This document shows, piece after piece, positions 1-10,725 of a stretch of 49,371 bases of DNA (within the stretch, counting starts at the first letter, position 1; the number at the start of each line of letters is the position of its first letter). Made by a program: the position numbers and the translations under genes. Under the pieces are notes generated by a model, which saw only the letters and a list, made by a program, of their open reading frames with translations, searched no databases and was not told the DNA's origin. Source of the stretch: Lactobacillus jensenii DSM 20557 (GTDB lineage Bacteria > Bacillota > Bacilli > Lactobacillales > Lactobacillaceae); assembly GCF_001436455.1 (NCBI RefSeq), contig NZ_AYYU01000012.1, forward strand, positions 1 through 49,371. The letters run 5' to 3'.

Positions 1-31
1 TAAGAGTTATATTATTTTCTATCTGCACTAA
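1..31 (-). repeat. Copy of the 3' end of the secreted bacteriocin-like gene
   Basis: Bases 1-30 match bases 2788-2817 at 28 of 30 positions. In the second location these bases encode the last residues (SADRK and stop) and 3' flank of the small secreted protein gene. Upstream of this patch (bases 32 onward) the reading frame is closed and shows no similarity to the gene, so only the tail was copied or retained here. The repeat may continue left of the window. Confidence 0.7.
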
Positions 32-75
32 TATATCAGCTATATAGTACCGATTTATCCATATTCATTTTACTA

Positions 76-89
76 TTTAAGCGCTTTCG
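76..89. promoter_or_regulatory. Possible catabolite-responsive element (cre)
   Basis: The minus-strand reading CGAAAGCGCTTAAA matches the CcpA operator consensus TGWAANCGNTNWCA at most positions, including the central AAGCGCTT core, but misses at the ends. It lies in the gene-free first 224 bases, so its target would be outside the window. This is weak evidence, based on pattern only. Confidence 0.3.
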
Positions 90-160
90 TTAAAACAACA
101 AAAAAGTTTTGCGCAATCACCTCAATGCAGAATAATTGCGTAATATGCAAACAAAAAAAT

Positions 161-213
161 GAAAAAGGCAGAAATCATATGAAGCTAACTTCATCACTTT
201 TCCTGCCTTTTTC
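161..213. terminator. Terminator of the ABC/immunity operon
   Basis: Perfect 11-bp outer stem (GAAAAAGGCAG with CTGCCTTTTTC) plus an inner ATGAAG/CTTCAT stem. It lies 12 bases after the stop of the last minus-strand gene of the operon; A/T runs on both sides could let it act in both directions. Confidence 0.85.
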
Positions 214-224
214 ATTTACTAAAA

Positions 225-719
225 TCAGCTAACAATTAACATTCCCAAAATTCTCAATACACCAAACAATAAAGGAATTGAAATCTTTTGGCTTATACTA
301 TTACTTTTAGAAAATCCGATACTTACTGCTACTCCCCAGACAATAGCTTCTCCCAATAAACTTAACAAAGAAAAGCTCATATTTTGCCAACTAATTAAAG
401 GCAAGTGAACTAACAACAAACTACCAAAATATTTAATATAACGACTAGCAAAAGCTCGCCATAATCTAATTAAACTAAGCTCCCTAACCCAGAGAAAAGT
501 AGCTATCTCTTCAAATTCACTAACTGCACTTAAAGCCATAACCACATCAAAAAAGTAAAGTGCAGCTCCTAGGGAAAACAATTTAAGAGTTTTAGTTGTT
601 ATTGCAAAATTAACCAACCATAATTGTGAACCCACTAATTCCTTAAAGTAAACACGTGCTAATCCTAAAATAAGAATTGTAATAAGAGTATAACTCCATA
701 CTTTAACACTCTTAGACAC
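225..719 (-). CDS. Hydrophobic membrane protein, last gene of the bacteriocin-like operon
   Basis: 164 residues with about four membrane segments: a first helix around residues 8-23, then stretches near 45-65, 95-125 and 145-164. No recognised domain or catalytic motif. Its start overlaps the end of the ABC ATPase gene by 8 bases, so the two are translationally coupled. Position at the end of an operon headed by a secreted peptide suggests an immunity or accessory export role; this is inferred from context only. It could also be a third transporter subunit. Confidence 0.75.
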   Translation of the reverse strand: MSKSVKVWSYTLITILILGLARVYFKELVGSQLWLVNFAITTKTLKLFSLGAALYFFDVVMALSAVSEFEEIATFLWVRELSLIRLWRAFASRYIKYFGSLLLVHLPLISWQNMSFSLLSLLGEAIVWGVAVSIGFSKSNSISQKISIPLLFGVLRILGMLIVS

Positions 720-1311
720 TTGCTAGTTCTCCATTCTTTAATAGTAACTCTCTGTCATACTTCAACCCTGGAATTTCATCATGACTAGCAATAATTACAG
801 CGCTTTTTTCTTGTTTCAGCTCATCCAAGAGTTTAACAAATGTTGCGACACCCTCTTTATCAATTCCTCTAGTAGGCTCATCAAGCAAAACAATATTTTG
901 GTTTTCCATAACTGCTTGAATAATGCCCAACTTTTGGCGCATCCCAATTGAATATTTGCTTACAGCTTGAAGGTCATTAGGATCTAAATCAAATTTTTCC
1001 ATTAACTTCATAGCTACTTGTTCATCATAATTATGATTTAAATTACCTAAAAACTTTAAATTCTCTAATCCACTTTCATATTCTAAGAAGCCTGGATTTT
1101 CAATTAAAGCCCCAACATAATCATTTTCAGCTAACTCTACTTGGCCAGCATCAGCTTTCAAAATATTAGTTATAATTTTAAAAATCGTTGATTTACCAGA
1201 GCCATTTTTTCCAATAATATGAATTCTTTCTCCAGGATTTAGTTCTAAGCTGACATCTTTTAATACTTGTTTTTTACCAAATTGCTTGCTGATATTATCA
1301 ATCTTTAACAT
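712..1311 (-). CDS. ABC transporter ATP-binding protein, bacteriocin export/immunity type
   Basis: A single nucleotide-binding domain of 199 residues, short for the family. Visible motifs are Walker A (GKNGSGKST, about residues 36-44), a divergent signature (SIGMRQK in place of LSGGQ), Walker B followed by DEPT (IVLLDEPTRG) and the switch histidine (ASHDE). The SxGMRQ-type signature is typical of ATPases that pair with ABC-2 permeases in drug and bacteriocin self-protection systems. It should power the two membrane proteins encoded immediately upstream and act on the inner face of the membrane. Confidence 0.9.
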   Translation of the reverse strand: MLKIDNISKQFGKKQVLKDVSLELNPGERIHIIGKNGSGKSTIFKIITNILKADAGQVELAENDYVGALIENPGFLEYESGLENLKFLGNLNHNYDEQVAMKLMEKFDLDPNDLQAVSKYSIGMRQKLGIIQAVMENQNIVLLDEPTRGIDKEGVATFVKLLDELKQEKSAVIIASHDEIPGLKYDRELLLKNGELASV

Positions 1312-1323
1312 TTTTCGACCTTT

Positions 1324-1923
1324 CTATAAAAAGATATGACAAATTCCTAAATAAATATAGTGGGTAGCACGATAAAGGGGATCGAATATTTTACTATATT
1401 TTGGAAGGATTAATGTAAATTCAAAACATAAGTGATATGACCAAGTAATAGCTATTACTAAAATAATAATAAAATAAGGAAATGGTAGTCTATAAGCTAA
1501 TAGTAAGCTCAACATCAAAAAGAGCATTAATAACATATGAGCAAGAAGTATCCACAGCCCAAATTTAAAGTCTCCCATTTTAAAGAAATTATGACTCTTA
1601 AATAAATAGTAACTTCCTAAAAAAGAAATCCAAAAAAGTAACCATTCCACCACTATTAAGCCAGCTAACTTGGAAATAACCTTTTTTGTTTGCTTTCTTA
1701 CAGCAATTGCATTGCTTACTTTTCTAGCAATCAACACTTGGAAAAACACTAATATATAAAGCAGATTTTGCAAATAAATAGATAATCCGTGCTGAAAACT
1801 TACTGCAAATATGATGTCATACTTCGGTTTCATACCAGCAATCAAAAGCCAATATGCAAAAAAACTTAGTGCCAAAACACCAATTAAAGAGTATCTGATA
1901 TATTTGTTTGTTTTTGTCGGCAT
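1324..1923 (-). CDS. Polytopic membrane protein, probable ABC transporter or immunity subunit
   Basis: 199 residues with about five hydrophobic helices (near residues 12-30, 45-65, 85-108, 122-145 and 148-172). No named domain recognised. Its ATG overlaps the stop of the upstream permease-like gene (TAATG) and it ends 12 bases before the ATPase gene, so it is in the same transcript and probably the same complex. It may be a second permease half or an immunity protein; the sequence does not separate these. Confidence 0.75.
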   Translation of the reverse strand: MPTKTNKYIRYSLIGVLALSFFAYWLLIAGMKPKYDIIFAVSFQHGLSIYLQNLLYILVFFQVLIARKVSNAIAVRKQTKKVISKLAGLIVVEWLLFWISFLGSYYLFKSHNFFKMGDFKFGLWILLAHMLLMLFLMLSLLLAYRLPFPYFIIILVIAITWSYHLCFEFTLILPKYSKIFDPLYRATHYIYLGICHIFL

Positions 1924-2738
1924 TATTTACCTCGCAATTGTTTTTTCTGCCAAGTCATCATCAAAATCCACGCTATTAAAGCATATAATATCGCACTAAT
2001 TATCCAGATAATCATAATTCCACCTGGTGCTTTTTGACTTGCAAAATCGATCATTCCTGGTGCAATTAAAGTACTAATCTCAGTTACATTAGCCACAGCA
2101 TACAAGAAATAATTCATCATTCCATATAAAGTCGGTAAAAGAAGCAAAATTAAACCTAATACTGCCCCTGAAACTATGAAGAGCGGATTTTTCTTAATAT
2201 AAAGTCCACAAGCAAAAATAAATACCGAAAAAATCCCCCAACCGATTGAAGACGTAACTATATAAGTAAGCAACTGTATAAAACTATTATTGGAGAATGT
2301 ATTAAAGCGTTGCGCTAAATAAAAACTATCATTAGAAAATGCTATTGGGGCATAATTCCAGTTAATCAAAATAATTTCATAGATTTGACTTATGAATGAA
2401 AAGCCCAGTCCAACAATAAATGTCTGACAAACAGATTTTTTCAAAAAGTTTCCATACCCAATTCGCTGAACCACATTATTAAGTTCATTATTATTTTTGA
2501 CAAAGATTGGAACAAATGAACCAATTATTGGAAGAATTAATAAAGTTCCCGTTAACAAGAAACCATCATAGACCCCAAATGGCTGAACCAGTTCAAACAT
2601 ATAAATAAAGCTTTCAGCATCTATGGTAATTCCAGGTCTCATTTCTGCTTTAATAGCAGATAAAATAGTATAAGTAATTAAAATTAGATATGCTAGCAAG
2701 GCCAAGACTATTATTTTATTTGTTCTCTTAGAAAGCAT
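1923..2738 (-). CDS. ABC-2-like permease of the bacteriocin-like operon
   Basis: 271 residues with six predicted membrane segments: one near the N-terminus (10-30), a large extracytoplasmic loop with charged residues, then helices around 58-78, 105-125, 160-185, 190-215 and 243-262. This is the ABC-2 permease layout, but similarity is in shape rather than in motifs. It is the first of four tightly packed genes (permease, membrane protein, ATPase, membrane protein), and is separated from the secreted-protein gene by a hairpin that probably lowers its expression. Confidence 0.75.
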   Translation of the reverse strand: MLSKRTNKIIVLALLAYLILITYTILSAIKAEMRPGITIDAESFIYMFELVQPFGVYDGFLLTGTLLILPIIGSFVPIFVKNNNELNNVVQRIGYGNFLKKSVCQTFIVGLGFSFISQIYEIILINWNYAPIAFSNDSFYLAQRFNTFSNNSFIQLLTYIVTSSIGWGIFSVFIFACGLYIKKNPLFIVSGAVLGLILLLLPTLYGMMNYFLYAVANVTEISTLIAPGMIDFASQKAPGGIMIIWIISAILYALIAWILMMTWQKKQLRGK

Positions 2739-2758
2739 ATTTTCCCTTTCTATAATAT

Positions 2759-2787
2759 AAAAAAGATTCTAACTAGAATCCTTTTTT
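2759..2787 (-). terminator. Attenuator hairpin between the secreted-protein gene and its transporter operon
   Basis: Inverted repeat GATTCTA/TAGAATC with a 2-base loop, flanked by A and T runs so that the minus-strand transcript ends in U6. It lies directly after the secreted-protein gene and before the permease gene, an arrangement that gives abundant peptide mRNA and less transporter mRNA. Confidence 0.7.
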
Positions 2788-2798
2788 CAAGAGCTATA

Positions 2799-3215
2799 TT
2801 ATTTTCTATCTGCACTAAAGTGTGCTTTTACAGTCGTAACATTTGGCTCATATGTTTGAGATCTGATATCAGCATAATAGTAATAACCTTTTAGACCTGA
2901 GTTATTGTAGCTATATGTCGTTTGATCCTTTTTTAACCTTGTCCAATTAGACCGACTTGCACCATTACCATTAATTAATCGAACATTGTAACCCCACCAA
3001 GCTGGCATTGCATCTCCATTAAATGAAGCAACATTATCGCTAGACTGTTTTAAATTTGGAGAGCCAAATGAGCTCCATGCACCATATGCACCTACAGTCT
3101 CTTGAGTAATAGTCCAATAGCCTGAAGCACTTGCTAAAGCAGTTCCCGTTAATCCAGTAACTAATCCCATAGCAACAATCATAGCTGTAACATTATTCTT
3201 TTTAAGCAATTTCAT
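2799..3215 (-). CDS. Small secreted bacteriocin-like protein (lactococcin 972 / DUF2712-like)
   Basis: 138 residues from the preferred ATG at 3215, which sits 7 bases after a GAGGAG site; an ATG at 3230 lacks a site. A signal peptide is clear: basic start (MKLLKKNN), hydrophobic core, and a cleavage site after ALASA. The mature part, about 110 residues, is rich in Gly, Asn, Ser, Tyr and Trp, has no Cys, and ends in tyrosine-rich strands (GYYYYAD) and SADRK. Composition, length and the following ABC operon resemble lactococcin 972-type bacteriocins or DUF2712 secreted proteins. Which of the two is unresolved, and antimicrobial activity is an inference. A divergent Rgg-type regulator suggests peptide-controlled expression. 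Confidence 0.75.
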   Translation of the reverse strand: MKLLKKNNVTAMIVAMGLVTGLTGTALASASGYWTITQETVGAYGAWSSFGSPNLKQSSDNVASFNGDAMPAWWGYNVRLINGNGASRSNWTRLKKDQTTYSYNNSGLKGYYYYADIRSQTYEPNVTTVKAHFSADRK

Positions 3216-3337
3216 TATTTTTCTCCTCATTTTTCTTGAAATCTATTTATTTTTTAGATACATTCAGTATTTAGTTGGTAATACAGGAAAGAATATAAAT
3301 ATCCTAAAAAAATTAAAAATCATACGAAAGGACCCCC

Positions 3338-4204
3338 TTGTTGAATAACTCTATTGGAAAAACATTTAAGAAATTACGTGTATCGCAAAACATCACCCTC
3401 AAAGCAGCTGTCCACAACATTGAACAATTATCCCCCTCACGCTTATCGCATTGGGAAAATGATGAGAGTAACATACCTTTAAATAAATTAGATCAATTAC
3501 TTGAAAACATTCATGTCTTGCCTAATGAATTCGCTCATTTAGTCGGTCAAAGATATGTAAATCATCTGTCACTTCAAGTACAAGATGCTTTTATAGCAAA
3601 CAATATTGAAGAACTGCACATGTTAGCATTAAATCAACTAAAGAAATATAATCATATCCAAGATAATACAGAGCTTTTTCTATGCGCTCTTACATGCAAT
3701 TTTTATTACCAAAAGACTAAAATAGATATTTTTCCAATGAGTTTAAAAGAAAAAATCACTAAAGTTCTAACTTCAACATCCCTTTGGAATTACTACCACA
3801 TTACTACTTTTGGCAATGTGACTCATCTACTTCCCGATGAACTGCTTTACAAAATTGCTGTAAAACTAATCAATAGTTTCCCGCATATTAAAGATTGCGG
3901 AATGGAAAATCATATCTTTGCCTTCATTGCTTTATTAAATGCAAATGTAGCACTAATCTTTAAAAATCCAAATTTAGCAAAAAAATTATTGCATAAAATC
4001 TGTCAACTTGAAATCCATCAATTTGATTACTATTCAAGCTTATATCTTTCCATTGTTAAAAACTTACTTAATTACCAACAAACTAAAAATCCAAAATTCA
4101 TTAAGTTGGCACAAAATATTGTTCACTTTTGTAAATCAATCAATAAAAAAGACGCGGCCTTAGAATTTGAAGACTTAATTTCACAAATACAACAAATTTC
4201 TTAA
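3338..4204 (+). CDS. Rgg/MutR-family transcriptional regulator
   Basis: 288 residues. The N-terminal 65 residues form a Cro/C1-type helix-turn-helix (GKTFKKLRVSQNITLKAA, then SRLSHWEND), followed by an all-helical domain of about 220 residues, as in Rgg/GadR/MutR proteins where it binds short peptide pheromones. The start is TTG at 3338, 5 bases after GAAAGGA; a second TTG follows at once, so the start could be one codon later. It is divergent from the secreted bacteriocin-like gene, which is its most likely target. I saw no short hydrophobic pheromone gene nearby. Confidence 0.85.
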   Translation: MLNNSIGKTFKKLRVSQNITLKAAVHNIEQLSPSRLSHWENDESNIPLNKLDQLLENIHVLPNEFAHLVGQRYVNHLSLQVQDAFIANNIEELHMLALNQLKKYNHIQDNTELFLCALTCNFYYQKTKIDIFPMSLKEKITKVLTSTSLWNYYHITTFGNVTHLLPDELLYKIAVKLINSFPHIKDCGMENHIFAFIALLNANVALIFKNPNLAKKLLHKICQLEIHQFDYYSSLYLSIVKNLLNYQQTKNPKFIKLAQNIVHFCKSINKKDAALEFEDLISQIQQIS

Positions 4205-4287
4205 GTTTTTCGATAAAATAATACCAAGTACAAAATATTCATCCTACTAGAATTGCGTTTTACGCAACTTTACAAGAACAATTTATT

Positions 4288-4989
4288 ATGAACACTCTGA
4301 CCACCCTCAAGCAAAAGCTCAATCATCCTAAAGCTTCATATAAAACAGATGAACTGAACTTTTTAATGAACAATATTGGTAATCCAAATAGTGAAATACG
4401 TGATGACCTTGTTTGCTCCATTTTCGGTAAGGCCTTCCTTAATAATGAATTCGCCTTTGAGCAAGCTAGATTTTGTTATGAAACTGCAATTAAGCAAAAT
4501 TTGCTCTTTTATCGCTTTGGAGAAACTGGCTCAGCTACTCTAACTCGCTCATTCACCTGTCTCTTATACTATTTGATAATTCACACTAGTAACGATTCAC
4601 ATTCTAGTTATTACCGCTTGTTAACTTCTCAAGAAGAAGTGCAGCTTTATAACCTGTTAATCAAATATTTAAAAACAGAACATGACTTTACTGCATCGAC
4701 TCCAGAATATGGCTGGATAGATGCACTTCCGCATTGTTGTGATGCCTTAAGTGAAGCAATTAAACAAAAGAACTTTTCTTCCCAGTTAGTTGAAGATTTA
4801 TTTCAGGCAACTGACGAGCTCTTAAAGAATATAGATAGAAATTTAGATTATGATGAACTTTCTCGCTTAGCTACTATTTTTATCAACGGCTTTAAGAATA
4901 AGAAAATTACTAAGCATCAGCTTAGTTTGTGGAATACAAAACTTACAAATTTAAAAGATGAAAATTCTCACCTAACAAAAAATGACTAG
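4288..4989 (+). CDS. DUF2785-family protein
   Basis: 233 residues, soluble and mostly helical. The central EYGWIDALPHCCDALSEAI segment (about residues 144-162) resembles the conserved GW..A..H..D motif of DUF2785 proteins, whose function is unknown. The ribosome binding site is poor (only AAGAA upstream of the ATG). An inverted repeat TTGCG-TTTTA-CGCAA lies at about 4253-4267 in front of it. It may be co-transcribed with the Rgg gene 83 bases upstream. Confidence 0.7.
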   Translation: MNTLTTLKQKLNHPKASYKTDELNFLMNNIGNPNSEIRDDLVCSIFGKAFLNNEFAFEQARFCYETAIKQNLLFYRFGETGSATLTRSFTCLLYYLIIHTSNDSHSSYYRLLTSQEEVQLYNLLIKYLKTEHDFTASTPEYGWIDALPHCCDALSEAIKQKNFSSQLVEDLFQATDELLKNIDRNLDYDELSRLATIFINGFKNKKITKHQLSLWNTKLTNLKDENSHLTKND

Positions 4990-5007
4990 CTCAATGCTAG
5001 TCATTTT
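4979..5007. terminator. Bidirectional terminator between the DUF2785 gene and lysS
   Basis: Perfect 11-bp stem AAATGACTAGC / GCTAGTCATTT with a 5-base loop, flanked by A and T runs. It serves two convergent genes and overlaps the end of the plus-strand gene. Confidence 0.9.
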
Positions 5008-5015
5008 TATTATCT

Positions 5016-6560
<1,545 letters not shown>

Positions 6561-7589
6561 TTAGTCTTTCATAGCTTGCCGTGCCTTTTTAGCAGCTTCG
6601 CGCTTTTCATATTCTTCTACAAAACCATCAAGTAAGTCATAAACTTCTTGACGAGTCCAGACTTCATTTATTTTAGCACGAGTTCTGGCTGAACGGGGAA
6701 TTCCCTTCAAATAATAAGCTGCTTGCTGACGAAATTCTGGAACAGCAACCTTTTCACCTTTTAATTCTACCAGACCATTAAGTTGATGCTTAGCAGTTTC
6801 TATTTTTTCACGAACTGTTTGTGGGCGCAACTTTTCCCCGGTTTCAAGGTAATGCACCATGTCCTTAATTTCCCATGGATTGCCTAAAGCTGCTCGGCCA
6901 ATCATAACCGCTGTTGCTCCAACTTCATCAATCATTTTCTTTGCTAGTTCTGGACTAGTAATGTCCCCATTACCAACAAATGGAATTGTTAAGGCATTAG
7001 CTACTTCATGTAAGGTCTCCCAGTCTGCTTCACCTTGATACATTTGTTTTCTAGTCCGCCCATGCATAGCCAACATGCTAGCTCCTGCTTCTTGAGCAGC
7101 TAAGGCATTTTCTACTGCAAAAATATGCTTGCGATCCCAGCCCAGGCGCATCTTAACACTGACTGGCTTTTCAACATTTTGAACAACCTTATGGACCATT
7201 TGATAAATCTTATTAGCATCAAGCAGCCACTTAGATCCAGCATCAGTCTTAGTTACCTTAGGAACAGGACAGCCCATATTAATATCGATAATATCGGCAG
7301 CTGTATTTTGATCAATATATTGTGCAGCTTCAAGCAAAGTATCTTCAGTTCCCCCAAAGATTTGGATACTCATTGGGTGTTCATTTGGAGCTACTTGAAG
7401 CATATCTAGAGTCTTTTTATTACGATAAATGATTCCATGATCAGAAATCATTTCGCATACTACAAGTCCAGCACCAAATTCTTTACAAACAACCCGGAAA
7501 GCAGAGTTGGAAACACCAGCCATAGGAGCAACTACGACCCGGTTGGGAATTGTGATATCACGAATTTTCCAGCTATTTGTATTAGTCAC
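6561..7589 (-). CDS. dusB: tRNA-dihydrouridine synthase B
   Basis: FMN enzyme that reduces specific uridines in tRNA. 342 residues, a full-length TIM barrel followed by a helical tRNA-binding domain. Family motifs are all present: APMAGVSN near the start, NMGCPVPKV with the catalytic Cys, KMRLGWD, HGRTRKQMYQG, GNGDI and IGRAALGNPW. It sits directly upstream of lysS, a common arrangement in Bacillota, and both products act on tRNA. Confidence 0.96.
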   Translation of the reverse strand: MTNTNSWKIRDITIPNRVVVAPMAGVSNSAFRVVCKEFGAGLVVCEMISDHGIIYRNKKTLDMLQVAPNEHPMSIQIFGGTEDTLLEAAQYIDQNTAADIIDINMGCPVPKVTKTDAGSKWLLDANKIYQMVHKVVQNVEKPVSVKMRLGWDRKHIFAVENALAAQEAGASMLAMHGRTRKQMYQGEADWETLHEVANALTIPFVGNGDITSPELAKKMIDEVGATAVMIGRAALGNPWEIKDMVHYLETGEKLRPQTVREKIETAKHQLNGLVELKGEKVAVPEFRQQAAYYLKGIPRSARTRAKINEVWTRQEVYDLLDGFVEEYEKREAAKKARQAMKD

Positions 7590-7625
7590 TTTTCTTCTTT
7601 CCTTTCAAATTACTCTAATATCATA

Positions 7626-7664
7626 ACAAAAAAGACCTGAAGGTAAAACTTTCAAGCCTTTACA
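7626..7664 (-). terminator. Terminator after hslO
   Basis: On the minus strand a 12-bp stem with several G-U pairs (AAAGGCTTGAA with TTCAGGTCTTT) ends in a U run. It separates hslO from dusB, so dusB-lysS needs its own promoter. Confidence 0.7.
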
Positions 7665-7676
7665 AAATCATTAAAG

Positions 7677-8558
7677 TTATTTTTCAAGTTGTTCAGCTAG
7701 AATTGCTTTCAACTCTTTTTCGCTAAAATGGTATTTTTCTTTGCAAAATTGGCAAGTAAGTTCTGCACCATGATCTTTATTAATCATTTCTTGTAAATCA
7801 GCTTTTTTCAAAGTTGCTAGCAAATGACTAAACTTTTCTTTAGAGCAATCACACGCATAAGCTACGTCATCTGTTTCTAAGATTTTGCAATCCTCTCCCA
7901 AAATCTTTTTAGCCAATTGTTCAGGTGTAATACCCTCTAAAAATAAACTGGAAATATTTGGTAATGCCTTAATTCTCTGCTCAACTGTACTTAAAAGCTC
8001 ATCACTTGCACCTGGTAAAGCTTGCAACATAAAGCCGCCCGCTGCTCCAATCGTATTATTGGCCTGAACAAACACAGATAAACCAACAGCAGAAGGAATT
8101 TGTTCAGATTTTGCTAAATAATAAGTAAAATCTTCCGCAATTTCTCCACTAACAATTGGCACTTCACCAGTATAAGGCTCATTCAAGCCTTGATCTTTGG
8201 TTACTTGAAGCCAACCTTCACCCACAGCTTTTTTCACATCAATATGACCATCGTTTCTTGGTGGTAATGCTATATGTGGATTTGATATATAGCCCTTCAC
8301 AGTAAAGTCACTCTTAGCTGTTACTACACATGCACCTACTGGCCCATTCCCCATTAAGCGGACCGTCAATTCTTGTTTATCAACCAAACCAGCAGCTGCT
8401 AGTAACAGACCGCCTGTTAAAGTTCTTCCCAAAACAGCACTTGAAGCTGACCAAGTATCATGCCGCTTTTGCGCTTCACTAACTAAATCCTTACTTGTGA
8501 CAGCTAGCAAGCGTAAATTCTTAGTTTTATCAATTGCCTTAATTAAATAATCATTCAT
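7677..8558 (-). CDS. hslO: Redox-regulated chaperone Hsp33
   Basis: 293 residues, full length. Cytoplasmic holdase activated by oxidation. The C-terminal zinc switch is intact: CDC at about residues 236-238 and CQFC at 269-272, four cysteines in the CxC...CxxC pattern. It follows ftsH, as in many Bacillota, but a terminator hairpin lies between the two genes, so the linkage is probably partial co-transcription. Confidence 0.96.
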   Translation of the reverse strand: MNDYLIKAIDKTKNLRLLAVTSKDLVSEAQKRHDTWSASSAVLGRTLTGGLLLAAAGLVDKQELTVRLMGNGPVGACVVTAKSDFTVKGYISNPHIALPPRNDGHIDVKKAVGEGWLQVTKDQGLNEPYTGEVPIVSGEIAEDFTYYLAKSEQIPSAVGLSVFVQANNTIGAAGGFMLQALPGASDELLSTVEQRIKALPNISSLFLEGITPEQLAKKILGEDCKILETDDVAYACDCSKEKFSHLLATLKKADLQEMINKDHGAELTCQFCKEKYHFSEKELKAILAEQLEK

Positions 8559-8571
8559 CGGTTTTCTCCAT

Positions 8572-8597
8572 AAAAATAGAGCCTTCCGGCCCTATTT
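8572..8597 (-). terminator. Terminator after ftsH
   Basis: Minus-strand stem AAATAGGGCC-GGAA-GGCTCTATTT followed by a U run, starting right at the ftsH stop codon. The GGAA tetraloop makes it stable. Confidence 0.85.
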
Positions 8598-8598
8598 A

Positions 8599-10725
8599 TT
8601 AGTCTTCGTCTTCGTTTTCGTTATCGCTTGGCTTTTCTGGCTTCTTTTCTTCATTAGCATCAACTGATGAATTTTCTTCAGTAGTTTTATTTTCTGATTT
8701 ATCATCAACTTCTTTGTTATCTGAAGAATCATTGGAATCCTTTTGATGTTCCTTCTTTTCCATTGCAGCCTTAGCTTCTTCATAAGTAGAAGCCTTAGAT
8801 TCACTTGGAAATTCTTCTTGATCTGCCTCTGGCATTTCACCGGTCTTATATAAAGCCATAATTTGCTTTTCGTTCAAAGTTTCATACTTAAGTAAAGCTT
8901 CAGCAATTAACCTATGCTTTTCACGATTATCTTCAACGATTTGAATAGCTTGTTTATGGGCTTCGTCCAAGATCTTCTTAACTGCTTCATCAATCTTAGC
9001 AGTTGTGGCTTCACTATATGGCTTAACACCATACTCTGCTTGGCCTTCTTTTTCAAGTTGAACCATGCCAAGTTCGTCTGTCATACCGTAGTGGACTACC
9101 ATACTATGAGCAATAGCAGTAGCTTGTTCAAAGTCGTTTGAAGCACCAGTTGAACGATCGCCAATTACAACTTCTTCACCAGCTCTACCACCCATAAGAC
9201 CAACAATTTGTTCCATTAATTGTTTCTTAGTCAAAATAAATTGATCATCTTTAGGAAGCATAATGTTGTAACCACCTGCGCGGCCACGAGGAACAATTGT
9301 GACCTTTCGAACAGTTCTTGAATCACTTAAAACCAAACCACAGATTGAGTGACCAGCTTCGTGGAAGGCAACACGCTTTCTTTCTTCATCAGAAATCATT
9401 CTATCCTTCTTAGCTGGTCCAGCAATTACACGATCTTCTGCTTCATCAATATCAGCAGCTGTAATTTCAGTTTTATTTCTTCTAGCAGCAACCAAAGCAG
9501 CTTCGTTTAAAACATTTTCAAGATCAGCCCCAACAAAACCAGGCGTTTGACGAGCAACTTCCTTCAAGTCAACATCACTGGCAAGTGGCTTATTCTTAGC
9601 ATGAACACGTAAAATAGCTTCACGGCCCTTCACATCAGGACGACCAACTAATACTTTACGGTCAAAACGACCTGGTCTCATTAAAGCAGGATCAAGTACA
9701 TCTGAACGGTTAGTGGCTGCCATAACAATAACGCCTTCATCACCTTGGAAACCATCCATTTCAACCAAAAGTTGGTTTAAGGTTTGTTCACGTTCATCGT
9801 TACCGCCACCAATACCATTACCACGACGACGACCAATTGCATCAATTTCGTCGATAAAGATAATACTTGGTGAAGTTTTCTTAGCATTTTCAAACAAGTC
9901 ACGAACACGAGAAGCACCAACACCAACGAACATTTCAACAAAGTCAGAACCTGATATTGAATAAAATGGTACGCCAGCTTCACCCGCTACTGCTCGTGCA
10001 AGTAAAGTTTTACCAGTACCCGGAGGTCCTTCAAGCAAGACACCAGATGGAATTCTAGCACCTAACTTTAAGTAACGTGATGGGTCTTTCAAAAATTCAA
10101 CAACTTCAACTAATTCTTGTTTTTCTTCTTCTTCACCAGCTACATCAGAGAAGCGTACACGGTTCTTAGTAGGATCTTCTGGCTTAACTCTTGATTTACC
10201 AAAGTTAAGAACACCACCACCGCCGCGACTACCACCAGCAGATTGGTTCATCATCATCCAAAGCATGACCATAAAGAAAATAGTTGGCACAATTGTAATA
10301 ATTGCACTAAGCCATGATCCAGATTGTGATTCTCCTTGTGTAGTAATCTTAGCACCATGTTTTTGTGCAAGATTTTCTACAGTTTTAACTGTTGGATCAT
10401 TTTGCAACATAGTTGTTGAAAACTTGGTAATCTTTGCACTATTTGATGCACCAGTTAGAAAATCATAACTAGTTGTCTTTTTCTTTTGCACTTTGGCCTT
10501 TTTATAAGAACCAGAAATGCTATAAACACCATTTGCAGGCTGAATACTAAAGTCTTTGATTTTCCCGTTCTTTAAGTTCTTTACAAACTGGCTGTAACTA
10601 ACATTTTCACTTGATGAAGCAGATTGACCGCCACCAATCATCCAGTTTATTCCCCAAAGCATCAACAAGAAAATAACAATATAGAAAAGGCCATTAGTAA
10701 AAAGCCGATTCCGCTTATTTTTCAT
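8599..10725 (-). CDS. ftsH: ATP-dependent zinc metalloprotease FtsH
   Basis: Membrane-anchored AAA+ protease that degrades damaged membrane proteins and some regulators. 708 residues from the ATG at 10725, which has GGAGG 6 bases upstream; a GTG four codons earlier overlaps that site. Order: TM1 (about 10-30), extracytoplasmic domain, TM2 (about 140-165), AAA domain with Walker A GPPGTGKT and Walker B IIFIDEID, then the zinc protease with HEAGH. The C-terminal ~70 residues are highly acidic and low complexity, ending NENEDED. tilS lies 83 bases upstream, and the usual intervening hpt gene is absent. Confidence 0.97.
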   Translation of the reverse strand: MKNKRNRLFTNGLFYIVIFLLMLWGINWMIGGGQSASSSENVSYSQFVKNLKNGKIKDFSIQPANGVYSISGSYKKAKVQKKKTTSYDFLTGASNSAKITKFSTTMLQNDPTVKTVENLAQKHGAKITTQGESQSGSWLSAIITIVPTIFFMVMLWMMMNQSAGGSRGGGGVLNFGKSRVKPEDPTKNRVRFSDVAGEEEEKQELVEVVEFLKDPSRYLKLGARIPSGVLLEGPPGTGKTLLARAVAGEAGVPFYSISGSDFVEMFVGVGASRVRDLFENAKKTSPSIIFIDEIDAIGRRRGNGIGGGNDEREQTLNQLLVEMDGFQGDEGVIVMAATNRSDVLDPALMRPGRFDRKVLVGRPDVKGREAILRVHAKNKPLASDVDLKEVARQTPGFVGADLENVLNEAALVAARRNKTEITAADIDEAEDRVIAGPAKKDRMISDEERKRVAFHEAGHSICGLVLSDSRTVRKVTIVPRGRAGGYNIMLPKDDQFILTKKQLMEQIVGLMGGRAGEEVVIGDRSTGASNDFEQATAIAHSMVVHYGMTDELGMVQLEKEGQAEYGVKPYSEATTAKIDEAVKKILDEAHKQAIQIVEDNREKHRLIAEALLKYETLNEKQIMALYKTGEMPEADQEEFPSESKASTYEEAKAAMEKKEHQKDSNDSSDNKEVDDKSENKTTEENSSVDANEEKKPEKPSDNENEDED

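Noticed and set aside
101-145. Two TTGCG/CGCAA-like words similar to the inverted repeat at 4253-4267
   Set aside because: Words are short, spacing differs, and there is no shared layout; could be chance in A/T-rich DNA.
1811-1999. Plus-strand frame antisense to the membrane-protein genes
   Set aside because: Shadow of the minus-strand operon; spans the junction of two well-supported genes and has no start signal.
3216-3337. Search for a short hydrophobic pheromone gene beside the Rgg-type regulator
   Set aside because: No start-to-stop frame with a ribosome binding site and hydrophobic content was found in the intergenic region.
8592-8840. Lys/Gln-rich minus-strand frame at the end of ftsH
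   Set aside because: Shadow of the acidic low-complexity C-terminus of FtsH in another frame.
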